From positions 1 through 64,000 of the forward strand of contig JANYDA010000034.1 of assembly GCA_025360005.1 (NCBI GenBank): 64,000 nt of DNA. Direction: 5' to 3'. Positions 26,145 to 33,948 of the stretch are shown here, in pieces. This DNA comes from Fibrobacteria bacterium. GTDB lineage: Bacteria; Fibrobacterota; Fibrobacteria; UBA11236. The notes under the pieces were generated by a model that saw only the letters and a program-made list of their open reading frames with translations, was not told the DNA's origin and made no database searches. The position numbers and the translations under genes were made by a program. Within the stretch, counting starts at the first letter, position 1. Each line of letters starts with the position of its first letter.

Positions 26145-27485
26145 TTAGTTTTCCTTGAGTTCGGCGATGATCTTTTCCGCGTCCGGGTCCTTTTGATCGG
26201 CGGCCTTGAGGAACCATTTGAAAGCGGTGGTCTCGTTGCGCTCCACGCCTTTTCCGCTGCGGTACAATTGGCCGAGCTTGAATTGCGCCTTGGCATTGCC
26301 CTGCTCGGCCGCGGCCTGGAACCAATGGGCGGCCTGGTAGGAACTCTTGGCCGTACCTTTCCCGATACGGTACATGAGGGCTACCTTGTACTGCGCATCC
26401 GGAAAGCCTTTTTCGGCCGAGCGTTTGTACCACTTCAACGCGAGAGAATCGTTGCGCGGAACGTCCCTGCCTTGTTCGTACATCTGCCCTACCTGGAATT
26501 GATCCTCGCGGGATCCATCCAATGCCTTGCGGAGGAACACCTTGGTCGAGTCCTGATCATCCGTCACCGCTACCGATCCGCTCGCCTTGCGCGGGGCCGC
26601 CGGCAGGACGGCTTTCGGCCGGGGCGATTCGGCCTGGGCCGGATCGGCGCCGGACGCGTTTTCCGTGCCCGCTTCCGGCGCGGCATTCGCCTGGGAACCG
26701 GCGCGCGCTTCCGCGGCCGCTTGCCGGGAAATCTTGTGGAAAGGCAGCGCTTTCATTTTCGCCAATGCCAGTCCGATCAGGGCGACGGCGACCAATCCCA
26801 CCGTAAAGCTTTTGGCGAGCGGGACGCGGGCGGCGCGCCGGCGCCGGAAAGGTGTGGAGAGCGCCTTCTGCAGCATCGGGATGGTGCGCGTTTGCATGTC
26901 TTCCGGCAACAGTTGCATGGGCGGCGAACCGGCGAGCACAGGTAACTTGCGGGTTTCCCATGCGCGGGCCCTGAACTTGGTGGTCTTGGGCCCGGTTTTG
27001 GTTCTCATCCCGGATTCCTGCGCCACCCGGTAGAGATCCTGGGTGACCAGGCCGACCAGGGAGGGAATGTCCTCGAAGATCTTGGCGTCATGGCGGGCTT
27101 CCAGCTTTTCCCGGAAGGCCTTCAGTTGGGCCGCGCGCGCGGGATCGCGTTCGAAATGCGACGGGTACATCCCGGATTTGGAATCGCGCAGATAGACGAG
27201 CACGCGCTTACCTTGCGCCTGGCCCTCCAGGTATTCCGCTTCTCCGTGCGGGATGTCCTGGCCGGGGGCGATGACTCCTTGCAGGTTTCCCAGGATCAGC
27301 ACCAGCACATCGCTGCGGCCGATTTCTTCTTTGGCGGCGTCCAAAGGTTGTATCGAGCGAGGGCAATAGAAGGTAAGCGATGAGAATTGATCGGACAGGC
27401 CATCTAGGCCGTCCGATACCGCGTTCCTTTCGCTGACCAGGTCGCGATAGGTGCTGCAAACAAATACATGGAGGGATTTATCCAT
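26145..27485 (-). CDS. DUF4062 - transmembrane - Sel1-repeat protein
   Basis: A 446-residue protein from ATG 27485 (AGGGGAT upstream). Residues 1-155 are a DUF4062 domain: 'LHVFVCSTYRDLVSERNAV', 'SIQPLDAAKEEIGRSDVLVL', 'GNLQGVIAPGQDIPHGEAEY'. DUF4062 is a nucleotide-hydrolase-like/TIR-like domain commonly at the front of STAND-type sensors. One membrane segment at about 227-243 (FTVGLVAVALIGLALAK) follows. The C-terminal 110 residues hold three Sel1 repeats ('A..WYKRSAEKGFPDAQYKV', 'AAHWFQAAAEQGNAKAQFKL', 'AFKWFLKAADQKDPDAEKII'). The layout suggests a cytoplasmic sensor/effector domain linked to a periplasmic protein-binding domain. Role unknown. Confidence 0.8.
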   Translation of the reverse strand: MDKSLHVFVCSTYRDLVSERNAVSDGLDGLSDQFSSLTFYCPRSIQPLDAAKEEIGRSDVLVLILGNLQGVIAPGQDIPHGEAEYLEGQAQGKRVLVYLRDSKSGMYPSHFERDPARAAQLKAFREKLEARHDAKIFEDIPSLVGLVTQDLYRVAQESGMRTKTGPKTTKFRARAWETRKLPVLAGSPPMQLLPEDMQTRTIPMLQKALSTPFRRRRAARVPLAKSFTVGLVAVALIGLALAKMKALPFHKISRQAAAEARAGSQANAAPEAGTENASGADPAQAESPRPKAVLPAAPRKASGSVAVTDDQDSTKVFLRKALDGSREDQFQVGQMYEQGRDVPRNDSLALKWYKRSAEKGFPDAQYKVALMYRIGKGTAKSSYQAAHWFQAAAEQGNAKAQFKLGQLYRSGKGVERNETTAFKWFLKAADQKDPDAEKIIAELKEN

Positions 27486-27805
27486 GGGATCCCCTGATTG
27501 TTTCGTGAATGGTCCCGCCGGCGGGCGGGAGCCTGAGAAGAGGGAAGCCAACGCAGGCCCGCTGCACCCCGGAAGCCGGGATAAGGGGGATAAAGCTGAT
27601 CCCTACCTGAACTCTCGAAATCTACTTCTTGCCCGGTAAGGGGTCAATCGGGAGAATTTCTCCCATTCACCGGCAAAGGGCAAAGTATGAAAAAAGCCGG
27701 AGCGGGCCCATCGCTCGGATCGGATTTCAGTCCCGCCTCAAACTCCCAAAGGGATTGGCGCTGGCGGAGTCGCGCCGTCGGCAACCCGTCTTCAATAGGT
27801 TTCGC
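27486..27805. other. Intergenic region with terminator and upstream region of the DUF4062 gene
   Basis: About 320 bases. On the minus strand it contains the terminator of the preceding operon (27690-27718) and then the 5' region of the DUF4062 gene. No convincing promoter boxes or coding sequence were seen. Confidence 0.5.
27690..27718 (-). terminator. Rho-independent terminator of the AlgX-like/transglutaminase-like operon
   Basis: Read on the minus strand: CCGAGCG, loop of seven bases, CGCTCCGG (one bulged C), then CTTTTTTC. It lies about 90 bases after the stop at 27806. Confidence 0.7.
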
Positions 27806-28711
27806 TTACTTGCCCAGTACCGCCAGGTTTATCAAGGCAGGTTGGGAAAGGGAATCGCCTTTCAAGGCGGCCAGGAATTTCTCCCTGGCTTGGGCTTTTT
27901 CGCCTTCCCACAATAGGCAAGCGCCCAGACTGCCAAGGGCTTCGGGGAATCCCGGCACGGCGTTTTCCGCAAGGCCGAATTCCGCTTTGGCCGCGGCCAA
28001 ATCCCCGGCGGCGCGATGCGCGTTGCCCAGGTTGAAAACCAGGGCGGCCAGGGCCTGTTCCGGCCGGGCATCCGCCAAGGAGTACCAGGGACGTTTCCGT
28101 AACGCGAAGGTTTCCCTGTAGAAGGAGTCGCTGCGCGCGATGCCGCCGCGCAGGGTTTCGATGTTGCGCGGAGATCCCCGCGGGGAGAGATAACGCACGA
28201 AGACATGCCCGGGCAGGAATACCGGGACCATGGGCAGATCCAGGCTTCGGCCCAGCGCCAGGTACATCAGGGTCAATCCCACGCAGGCGCCCCGCCGCCG
28301 TTGCAGTATCAAGGTAGGGATGGACGCGGCCAGGTCATCGCCCACCGTGTCGGGAACGATGGCGAGGGTGTCGAAGAGGAAGGCGTTGAGGAGCGCGATA
28401 CGAGAGGAATCGGCGGTCAGGGAAGCCAGGGCCGGGCGCAAGCGTTGAGAGTAACGGTACAGGCTTTCCGCCAAAACGGAGCGATCCGGAAACGCGACTC
28501 CCGCGGCGGCATCCTTGCCGGCGGCGGAATCCGACCGCAGGAATTTCATTTCCCGCAAAGCCAGGGCGTCCAGGGATGCCAACTGATCGGGAAAATCGGA
28601 AGGATGCTTGTTCAGGATTGCGGCCGCTTGCGAGGCGGGATCGGGCCGCTCCAGGCGGCAGCCGGTGAGCAAGGCCGCCGCCGCCAGGGCGGCGATCAAG
28701 GCCAACCTCAC
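27806..28711 (-). CDS. Lipoprotein with SirB1/transglutaminase-like domain
   Basis: A 301-residue protein. GTG 28711 overlaps the previous stop (GTGA), so translation is coupled to the AlgX-like gene. Signal peptide with lipobox (LIAALAAAALLTGC). The core 'RRRGACVGLTLMYLALGRSL' ... 'VPVFLPGHVFVRY' matches the Transglut_core2/SirB1 fold, with Cys and His of the presumed active site. The C-terminal 100 residues contain TPR-like helices (ALAALVFNLGNAHRAAGDLA). Likely periplasmic. The coupling suggests it processes or positions the product of the acyltransferase-like neighbour. Confidence 0.7.
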   Translation of the reverse strand: MRLALIAALAAAALLTGCRLERPDPASQAAAILNKHPSDFPDQLASLDALALREMKFLRSDSAAGKDAAAGVAFPDRSVLAESLYRYSQRLRPALASLTADSSRIALLNAFLFDTLAIVPDTVGDDLAASIPTLILQRRRGACVGLTLMYLALGRSLDLPMVPVFLPGHVFVRYLSPRGSPRNIETLRGGIARSDSFYRETFALRKRPWYSLADARPEQALAALVFNLGNAHRAAGDLAAAKAEFGLAENAVPGFPEALGSLGACLLWEGEKAQAREKFLAALKGDSLSQPALINLAVLGK

Positions 28712-30753
28712 TTGGCCGCCCAGCCCCCGGGATAGACGAACAGATCCCGCGCGGACATCATCCACACCACCAGGCGCTTGTTGCCCAGGTAATCGTCGCC
28801 GCGCTTTTTGAGTTTGCCCGGCGCTTCCGGACCGCCGCCCCATCCCATGATGAGATCCACCGGTCCGCCCAGGTCCCTGGCGATGTGCGCGGTAACACCC
28901 GCGTGACGGCAGCCCACCGTCTGGTAGACGCCGGTATAGCTGTCGCCCAGGATCAGAACCGCGGAGGAATCGCTGTCCTCGTACAGCCGGCCCTGGTTGT
29001 CCGTCACCTGGCGGCCGAGCAGGGATTCCGGGGCCACCTGCGCCTTTTTCGCATCCGGGAGCCGCGCCTGGATATCGCCCAACTGCTCGAAGGTGGTATC
29101 CTTCACGCGATAGTCGTGCCGGTCGCGGAATACCGAATCGTACCAGGAATAATTCTTTACGCGCTCGGAGACCAACTGCGCGGCGGCCTCCAGGCCCACC
29201 GTGGTCCAATGCGTATCCTGGCGTTGGTACAGGGAGCGCTTTCCGTCCTCGCTGGCCGCCTTGATTTTCAGGAACGGTTCCCATAGGTCGAGGGTTTCCA
29301 CGCGCGCATCGGCCAGGTCGCGGACGAGTTTGCGTTCCCAAGGCTGGGCGATGTGCCCGGGCAGGGTGTCCGCTTTGTCGGACAGGTATTCCGGATAGAT
29401 GTCCAGCTTGGTGGGTATGGGTACGAAAAGGAAGTCGATGCCTTGCGCGGCCAGGTAATCCTTGAAGGCGGCGATGGCGGGAATGGGGTTCTGGGGGGCG
29501 CCGGGCGCGCTCCCATCGGGCGCCAGTAGGTATTCCACTTCCCTCCGGAAGACCAGGAACTTGTCTTGAGCCATAAGGCCCAGCACGGCTTCCGGTTCCT
29601 GGGCGGCGAACTTCTTCAGGTCCTGTTGGAAGGGGCCCAGCTTGGCGATCCATTTCTTCCAATCGCCGGCGCCGTAGCTTTTCTTCTCCGCATCCATCCG
29701 GGCGGTGATGGCTTCCAGCCGCACGGTCAGGCCCTTGTCCAGGCCGCGCGCGATGGGCTTGCCTTCCTTGCGTTTCTGGATTTCCGATTTGGCCGAACCC
29801 ATGCCTTCCACTTCGAATACGTTGTAGAGGGTGTCCGCGAAGGGATGGCCTTGCAGGATGAAAAGGGGATTGGCCACCCAGGCGCCGGACATTTCCTTCT
29901 TGGAGTCTGCGGGCGTTTCTTCGTAAGGCCAGGCGGATCCGCCCTTGGGGGTAAGCAAGTCCGTGTTGTAAGAGGGATACCAGCGCGAGGCCAGGTTGCG
30001 CGCCCAATCGATGACCTGGGGTTCGCTCAGGATCCGGGTGGAATATTCCCCTGTGATCTCCGCCGCCATCTCCGCGGTGAATACGCGCGGATCCAGGCGA
30101 CCCACCACTTCCGCGTATCCGTCATGATCCTGATCCTGGAAGCCTTCCAGGAAGGAGTTGAGCCATGGCTTGAATTCCAATTCCACCCAGACCTCTTTCA
30201 CATTGCCTTTGTTGTGGATATACACGGAGGCGAATTCCTGGAAGGGCTGCGCGATGTCGCCGGTATCGCCCCATTTTTCCGTGGTCACGGCGGAGTAGGC
30301 GTTGGCCAGCCCGGAGGCTTTCTCGAAATTCCATTTCAGCAAATGCTCCAGCAGCGGCGTCCAGGCCAGGGGATGCGCTTTTTCCGGCTCGCTCAGAGGC
30401 GTGAAGTCGAGGATGGGTTTCACTTCCTGCAGCAGGCCGCCGAATCCAAGGGCGGCCAGACGGATCTTGACGGCGGGATGGACGGCTTTCCAATCCGGTT
30501 CCGCCAGCATAACGTTCTTGGAATACGCGGCGAAGTCGAGATTGGCTTCGCTGGGGGCCTTGATATGGCGCACCAACACGTGCGAGTGGAGCCGATTGTA
30601 GTTCGCATTCACGGTAATGACCGCGGGTTCGGCGGATTTCTTGTCCTCCACCTGGCAGGCCGAAAGGAACATTCCCGCCATCAGCATGGCCGCGGGAATC
30701 CGTCGCGCTCTGAGAAAGCGATTGGCGCCGAGAACGGATTGGGGAAGAGGCAT
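28708..30753 (-). CDS. AlgX/AlgJ-like SGNH acyltransferase-domain lipoprotein
   Basis: A 681-residue lipoprotein from ATG 30753 (AGGGAG upstream), lipobox MFLSAC. The C-terminal about 330 residues match the SGNH-like acetyltransferase domain of AlgX/AlgJ: 'IDFLFVPIPTKLDIYPEYLS', 'QDTHWTTVGLEAAAQLV' (the Asp-His pair) and 'SSAVLILGDSYTGVYQ' (Ser nucleophile). In alginate and cellulose systems such proteins O-acetylate exported polysaccharide using an acyl group supplied by an MBOAT membrane protein. The N-terminal half (about 40-330) is unusual and unrecognised. No MBOAT gene is in the window. Confidence 0.8.
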   Translation of the reverse strand: MPLPQSVLGANRFLRARRIPAAMLMAGMFLSACQVEDKKSAEPAVITVNANYNRLHSHVLVRHIKAPSEANLDFAAYSKNVMLAEPDWKAVHPAVKIRLAALGFGGLLQEVKPILDFTPLSEPEKAHPLAWTPLLEHLLKWNFEKASGLANAYSAVTTEKWGDTGDIAQPFQEFASVYIHNKGNVKEVWVELEFKPWLNSFLEGFQDQDHDGYAEVVGRLDPRVFTAEMAAEITGEYSTRILSEPQVIDWARNLASRWYPSYNTDLLTPKGGSAWPYEETPADSKKEMSGAWVANPLFILQGHPFADTLYNVFEVEGMGSAKSEIQKRKEGKPIARGLDKGLTVRLEAITARMDAEKKSYGAGDWKKWIAKLGPFQQDLKKFAAQEPEAVLGLMAQDKFLVFRREVEYLLAPDGSAPGAPQNPIPAIAAFKDYLAAQGIDFLFVPIPTKLDIYPEYLSDKADTLPGHIAQPWERKLVRDLADARVETLDLWEPFLKIKAASEDGKRSLYQRQDTHWTTVGLEAAAQLVSERVKNYSWYDSVFRDRHDYRVKDTTFEQLGDIQARLPDAKKAQVAPESLLGRQVTDNQGRLYEDSDSSAVLILGDSYTGVYQTVGCRHAGVTAHIARDLGGPVDLIMGWGGGPEAPGKLKKRGDDYLGNKRLVVWMMSARDLFVYPGGWAAK

Positions 30754-30835
30754 GCGGACTCCCTGGCTGGTTAGTGACTGGACGCGAGTGCCGGCCGACC
30801 CCGGATCCGCGCGGCAAAAATATAGGAATAAGCCA

Positions 30836-31891
30836 TCAAGGGCCATGGACCCGGAAGGCATAGGCCAAAGTCCGCGCGAGGATTTCCGGCAAGCGCTGCT
30901 TCGGCTCCCATTCCAGCAATCGCAACGCCTTGTCGATGCGCGGCATGCGCCGATCGGAATCGGCGTAGCCTTCACCGTAGAAGGTTTCCGAGCTTACCTC
31001 CGCCAAGGGCAAGGCCAGGTAGGATGCGTCTCCGGTCAAGTCCGCGGCGCAGGCGAGCATCAACTCCGCCAAGCCGCGGATGGTGACTTCATTGTCGGGA
31101 TTGCCAAGGTTGAAGATCCGGTTGCGCGCCATTCCCGGCCGCTCCAGCATGCGCCGCAGCGCGTCGATGGCCTCCTCCACGGCCAGGAAGGTGCGGCGGG
31201 CTTTCCCGCCGTCCACCAGAGGCAAGGGCTTCCGGTCCAGCAAAGACGAGGTGAAACAGGCGAGCACGCGCGGTAGGCCGTCGCCGTCTCGGCCGGGCAG
31301 GAAATCCATGCGCGGTCCCAGGAAATTGAAGGGCCGCACCAGGGTGAAGTCCAGGCCCCTTTCCTTATGCAATGCATATACATACCGCTCCAGCAATTGC
31401 TTGGCGCAGGCATAACTCCAGCGCTGGCTGGCGACGGGGCCCAGTAACAGCGGGGTTTCCTCTTCGTCCATCTCGTAGAGGGCCGGATTCGCGTACCCGG
31501 CTCCGGTCCAATGGGACAGCGTTTGCCCGTAGACTTCGCTGGTGGAGAATTGGATCAGCCATTTGCCGGTCCGGGCGCAAAGGTCGGCGATCTTGCGGGC
31601 CTGGATGAAATTGCTGTCGATGACGTCCAGGGCCTTGGTGTTGTATTGGGAAGGATTGCAGATGGCAGCCAGCGAAATCACCACGTCGCATTGGGCCAGG
31701 CGCGTTTCCAGATCCGGCTGGGAATAGATATCCCCGGCATGGAAGCGGAAATGGGGATGGCCGAGGTGGGGGAGGATCTTGGCGGGAGTCCAATCCCAGC
31801 CTTCTATGCGGACGTCCGGATCGGGGAGGAAGGCGTCCAGGAAATGGCTGCCGATGAATCCTCCGCAGCCGAGCAAGGCAATCCTGTTCAT
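30836..31891 (-). CDS. NAD-dependent epimerase, ArnA C-terminal / UDP-xylose synthase type
   Basis: A 351-residue protein from ATG 31891. It has the NAD-binding motif GCGGFIGSH, the SYACAKQLLER catalytic Tyr-Lys, and long resemblance to the ArnA dehydrogenase/decarboxylase domain: 'FTLVRPFNFLGPRMDFLPGR', 'NRIFNLGNPDNEVTIRGLAE', 'VSSETFYGEGYADSDRRMP', 'LEWEPKQRLPEILARTLAYA'. ArnA-type enzymes convert UDP-glucuronate to a UDP-4-keto-pentose; close bacterial relatives make UDP-xylose. Which product forms here is open because no ArnB homologue is nearby. Probably supplies sugar nucleotides for surface polysaccharide. Confidence 0.85.
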   Translation of the reverse strand: MNRIALLGCGGFIGSHFLDAFLPDPDVRIEGWDWTPAKILPHLGHPHFRFHAGDIYSQPDLETRLAQCDVVISLAAICNPSQYNTKALDVIDSNFIQARKIADLCARTGKWLIQFSTSEVYGQTLSHWTGAGYANPALYEMDEEETPLLLGPVASQRWSYACAKQLLERYVYALHKERGLDFTLVRPFNFLGPRMDFLPGRDGDGLPRVLACFTSSLLDRKPLPLVDGGKARRTFLAVEEAIDALRRMLERPGMARNRIFNLGNPDNEVTIRGLAELMLACAADLTGDASYLALPLAEVSSETFYGEGYADSDRRMPRIDKALRLLEWEPKQRLPEILARTLAYAFRVHGP

Positions 31892-32035
31892 GCGGGGAAA
31901 GTTAGTAAAGGGGTGGTCCGGTTCCGCCGGAGCGCAGGCCGGCCTTTGCCGGGCGGGCGGCAAGGTTGTATGTAGATTTGCCGGGTGGCAGGAAAGCATA
32001 TTCCGCGCTCCCTCGCGGCAAAGAAAATCCGCGCT

Positions 32036-33736
32036 ATGGAACGGCTTCCGGCCGCGCTCCTGACCGCGGCGGGATTGGCCTGGGTGGTGGCCTGCCTGTG
32101 GTTTCCCCTCACCGATACGGACATCTGGTGGCACCTGGCTTCGGCCAAGCTGATGTGGGCGCGCAAAGCATTCCTGCGCGCGGATCCTTTTTCCGCGGTT
32201 TCCTTGGGCGCGCCTTGGACCGATCTCCATTGGGGCTTCCAATGCCTGGCGTATGCGGCCTGGAAGCTGGGAGGCCCGGCCGCATTGGTGGCGGGCAAAT
32301 GCCTGGCCGTGGCCGGGGCGTTGGGTTTGGCGCTCAGACCGCATCTGGACCGGCGCACGGCTGCCTGGTTGGTTCCCTTGGCCGCTTTCGGCATTTACCA
32401 AGTGCGCTTCTTCATCGACGTTCGCCCCTTGGCGCTCACCCTGTTGGGGCTGGGCATCCAATACGCGACGGTCATCCGGCATTTGCGCGGAGGCCTGCGG
32501 CGCCCCTGGTGGATCCTCATCCCGGTGCAAATCGCCTTGGTGAACATCCAGGGCCTGTATCCCTTGGGTGACGTGCTGGTTACCTGCCTGATCGCGGGGG
32601 AATGGATCGATCGCAAACGCGGGATAGGGATGGAATTCCGGCCCGCCACGTCTTTTGCGACCGGCATTGCCGCGCCGGTCATGCCGCTGCGCGGATTGGT
32701 CCTTACCTGCGCGGCCATGTGGGCGGCCGGTTTGGCCAGCCCCTTCGGGTGGTCGGGAGTGCGGTTGCCTTTGGCCTTGTTGGAGCGGATAACGCCGGTT
32801 GCGGAGAACATCTTCTCCACGGAAATAGCGGAAAACCTTCCGCTAACGGATTTGCTGCGCCGGCATCCGGGGCAAGCCCTGCCGTTCCTGTTGCTGGGCT
32901 TGGCGGTGGCGTATACCTTCGATAAGGCGCGCGCCCGCTTCGGCACCGGCCACGCCCTCCTATTCCTCGCCTTCGCCGGCCTGGGCTGCATGGCGCAACG
33001 CAACCTTCCCCTGGCCTTTTTGGCGGGATTGATGGCGGCCGGACGTAACTTGCAGGTTTACCTGGGAGGAAATGCCCCATCCTCCGGATCCGAGGGAGGC
33101 GGAACCGGTCCCCTGCGGAGGCTGCGGCCCTTTGCGGGGTGGGGCGCTTTGGCTGCCGTTATCCTTCTTTACGGCCCCAAGTTGCGCGCGGCCTGGGAGT
33201 ACGAGTTGCCCGGAAGCATGGAGACGCCTTTCCGGTTCCCTGCGCCCGCCGCGGACTACCTGGAGCGGCATCCCCTGCCCGGGAACATCTTCAACGAGCT
33301 TCGTTACGGGGGATACCTGGAGTTCCGCCTCTACCCGGGGAAGATCGTCTTCGTGGACGGACGCATGATCCTGCGCTCCCCGGAATTCTACCGGGATTTC
33401 CTCGCCGCCGTGGACCGGCCTGAAGGCTTCCCCCAGTATCGCGCCCGTTACGGTATCACGCATGCGCTGCTCCCCATTTCCGAGGATCTGCGCTACCTGC
33501 CGCTGGCGGCCCATTTGCTGGGAAGGGAAGGATGGACTTTGCTCTATTGCGACGGGGCCTCGGCCTTGCTCGCAGACTCAGCCGCCACCGTGGGCGTTCC
33601 CATCGTCCCGGTGCCGGGGGCCATCCGGGCCCGCTTCGGCGCCAATCCCCGCCTGCAAGCCGTCGCCGCCGCCAATGCGGATCGGTTCCTGCGCGCGGCA
33701 AGCGCGGATAGGGAAAATTCCGCCAACCTCCCTTGA
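32036..33736 (+). CDS. GT-C-like polytopic membrane protein
   Basis: A 566-residue protein from ATG 32036; GTG 31985 is also possible. About ten membrane segments, with 'FPLTDTDIWWHLASAKLMWA' near the N-terminus. The 'DTDIWWHLA' loop is the acidic signature seen in uncharacterised GT-C/PMT-like proteins. The soluble C-terminal domain begins near residue 400 (GNIFNELRYGGYLEFRLYPG, KIVFVDGRMILRSPEFYRDF). It probably transfers a sugar from a lipid carrier. It is divergent from the epimerase gene, and its stop codon overlaps the -35 box of the next promoter. Confidence 0.65.
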   Translation: MERLPAALLTAAGLAWVVACLWFPLTDTDIWWHLASAKLMWARKAFLRADPFSAVSLGAPWTDLHWGFQCLAYAAWKLGGPAALVAGKCLAVAGALGLALRPHLDRRTAAWLVPLAAFGIYQVRFFIDVRPLALTLLGLGIQYATVIRHLRGGLRRPWWILIPVQIALVNIQGLYPLGDVLVTCLIAGEWIDRKRGIGMEFRPATSFATGIAAPVMPLRGLVLTCAAMWAAGLASPFGWSGVRLPLALLERITPVAENIFSTEIAENLPLTDLLRRHPGQALPFLLLGLAVAYTFDKARARFGTGHALLFLAFAGLGCMAQRNLPLAFLAGLMAAGRNLQVYLGGNAPSSGSEGGGTGPLRRLRPFAGWGALAAVILLYGPKLRAAWEYELPGSMETPFRFPAPAADYLERHPLPGNIFNELRYGGYLEFRLYPGKIVFVDGRMILRSPEFYRDFLAAVDRPEGFPQYRARYGITHALLPISEDLRYLPLAAHLLGREGWTLLYCDGASALLADSAATVGVPIVPVPGAIRARFGANPRLQAVAAANADRFLRAASADRENSANLP

Positions 33737-33760
33737 CAATCGTTTGCGAATGCATATAAT
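33733..33760 (+). promoter_or_regulatory. Consensus sigma-70 promoter
   Basis: TTGACA at 33733-33738 and TATAAT at 33755-33760, 16 bases apart, both perfect consensus. The predicted transcription start (about 33767) coincides with an ATG. The -35 box overlaps the stop codon of the preceding gene. No promoter of this quality was seen elsewhere in the window. Confidence 0.85.
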
Positions 33761-33766
33761 TGGAAC

Positions 33767-33862
33767 ATGTCGCGCCCGGTTTCCCGCTCCCTCCGCTTTG
33801 ATCTGCCGCAAGTGAAAGCTTGGCATGTCAAACACATTATGGTAGCGGGCGGGCGAGACTGA
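33767..33862 (+). CDS. Possible leaderless 31-residue leader peptide or part of a small RNA
   Basis: An ATG at 33767, exactly at the predicted transcription start, opens a 31-codon frame to TGA at 33860-33862. The peptide is basic (MSRPVSRSLRFDLPQVKAWH then VKHIMVAGGRD) with no run of a regulatory amino acid. Either it is a leaderless leader peptide or the frame is incidental within a regulatory RNA. The sequence is followed at once by a candidate attenuator. Confidence 0.35.
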   Translation: MSRPVSRSLRFDLPQVKAWHVKHIMVAGGRD

Positions 33863-33920
33863 TTCGAATCTAAACAATCCGGATCCAAGCAAAGCCCGCT
33901 CCCCAAGAGCGGGCTTTTTT
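33818..33920 (+). ncRNA. Candidate transcription attenuator / structured leader RNA
   Basis: GCTTGG (33818-33823) can pair with CCAAGC (33885-33890), closing a 73-base domain placed four bases before a terminator. AGCGGGC occurs twice: at 33844-33850 inside the domain and at 33908-33914 as the 3' arm of the terminator. The 5' arm GCCCGCT (33894-33900) can pair with either copy, which is the geometry of a terminator/antiterminator switch. I do not recognise a known riboswitch class here. Confidence 0.55.
33894..33920 (+). terminator. Rho-independent terminator upstream of the EamA gene
   Basis: GCCCGCT, loop CCCCAAG, AGCGGGC, then TTTTTT. A perfect seven-base GC-rich stem with a T run, 28 bases before the EamA start codon. 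Confidence 0.85.
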
Positions 33921-33948
33921 CGTTTGGTCCGGGCAAAGGAGCCCATCC

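Noticed and set aside
25987-26433. N-terminal extension of the TPR protein frame beyond 25986
   Set aside because: The extension is read from the 3' part of the DUF4062 gene in another frame, has no family resemblance, and the signal peptide begins at 25986.
28712-30007. Long minus-strand frame continuous with the transglutaminase-like gene
   Set aside because: It is a shadow of the AlgX-like gene in another frame: low-complexity Arg/Gly/Pro-rich sequence, while the real lipoprotein signal begins at 28711.
33818-33890. tRNA-like 73-base segment with closing helix and GATTCGAATC resembling a T-loop
   Set aside because: The T-loop-like sequence is in the wrong position and there is no D-arm or anticodon arm, so it is treated as part of a leader RNA instead.
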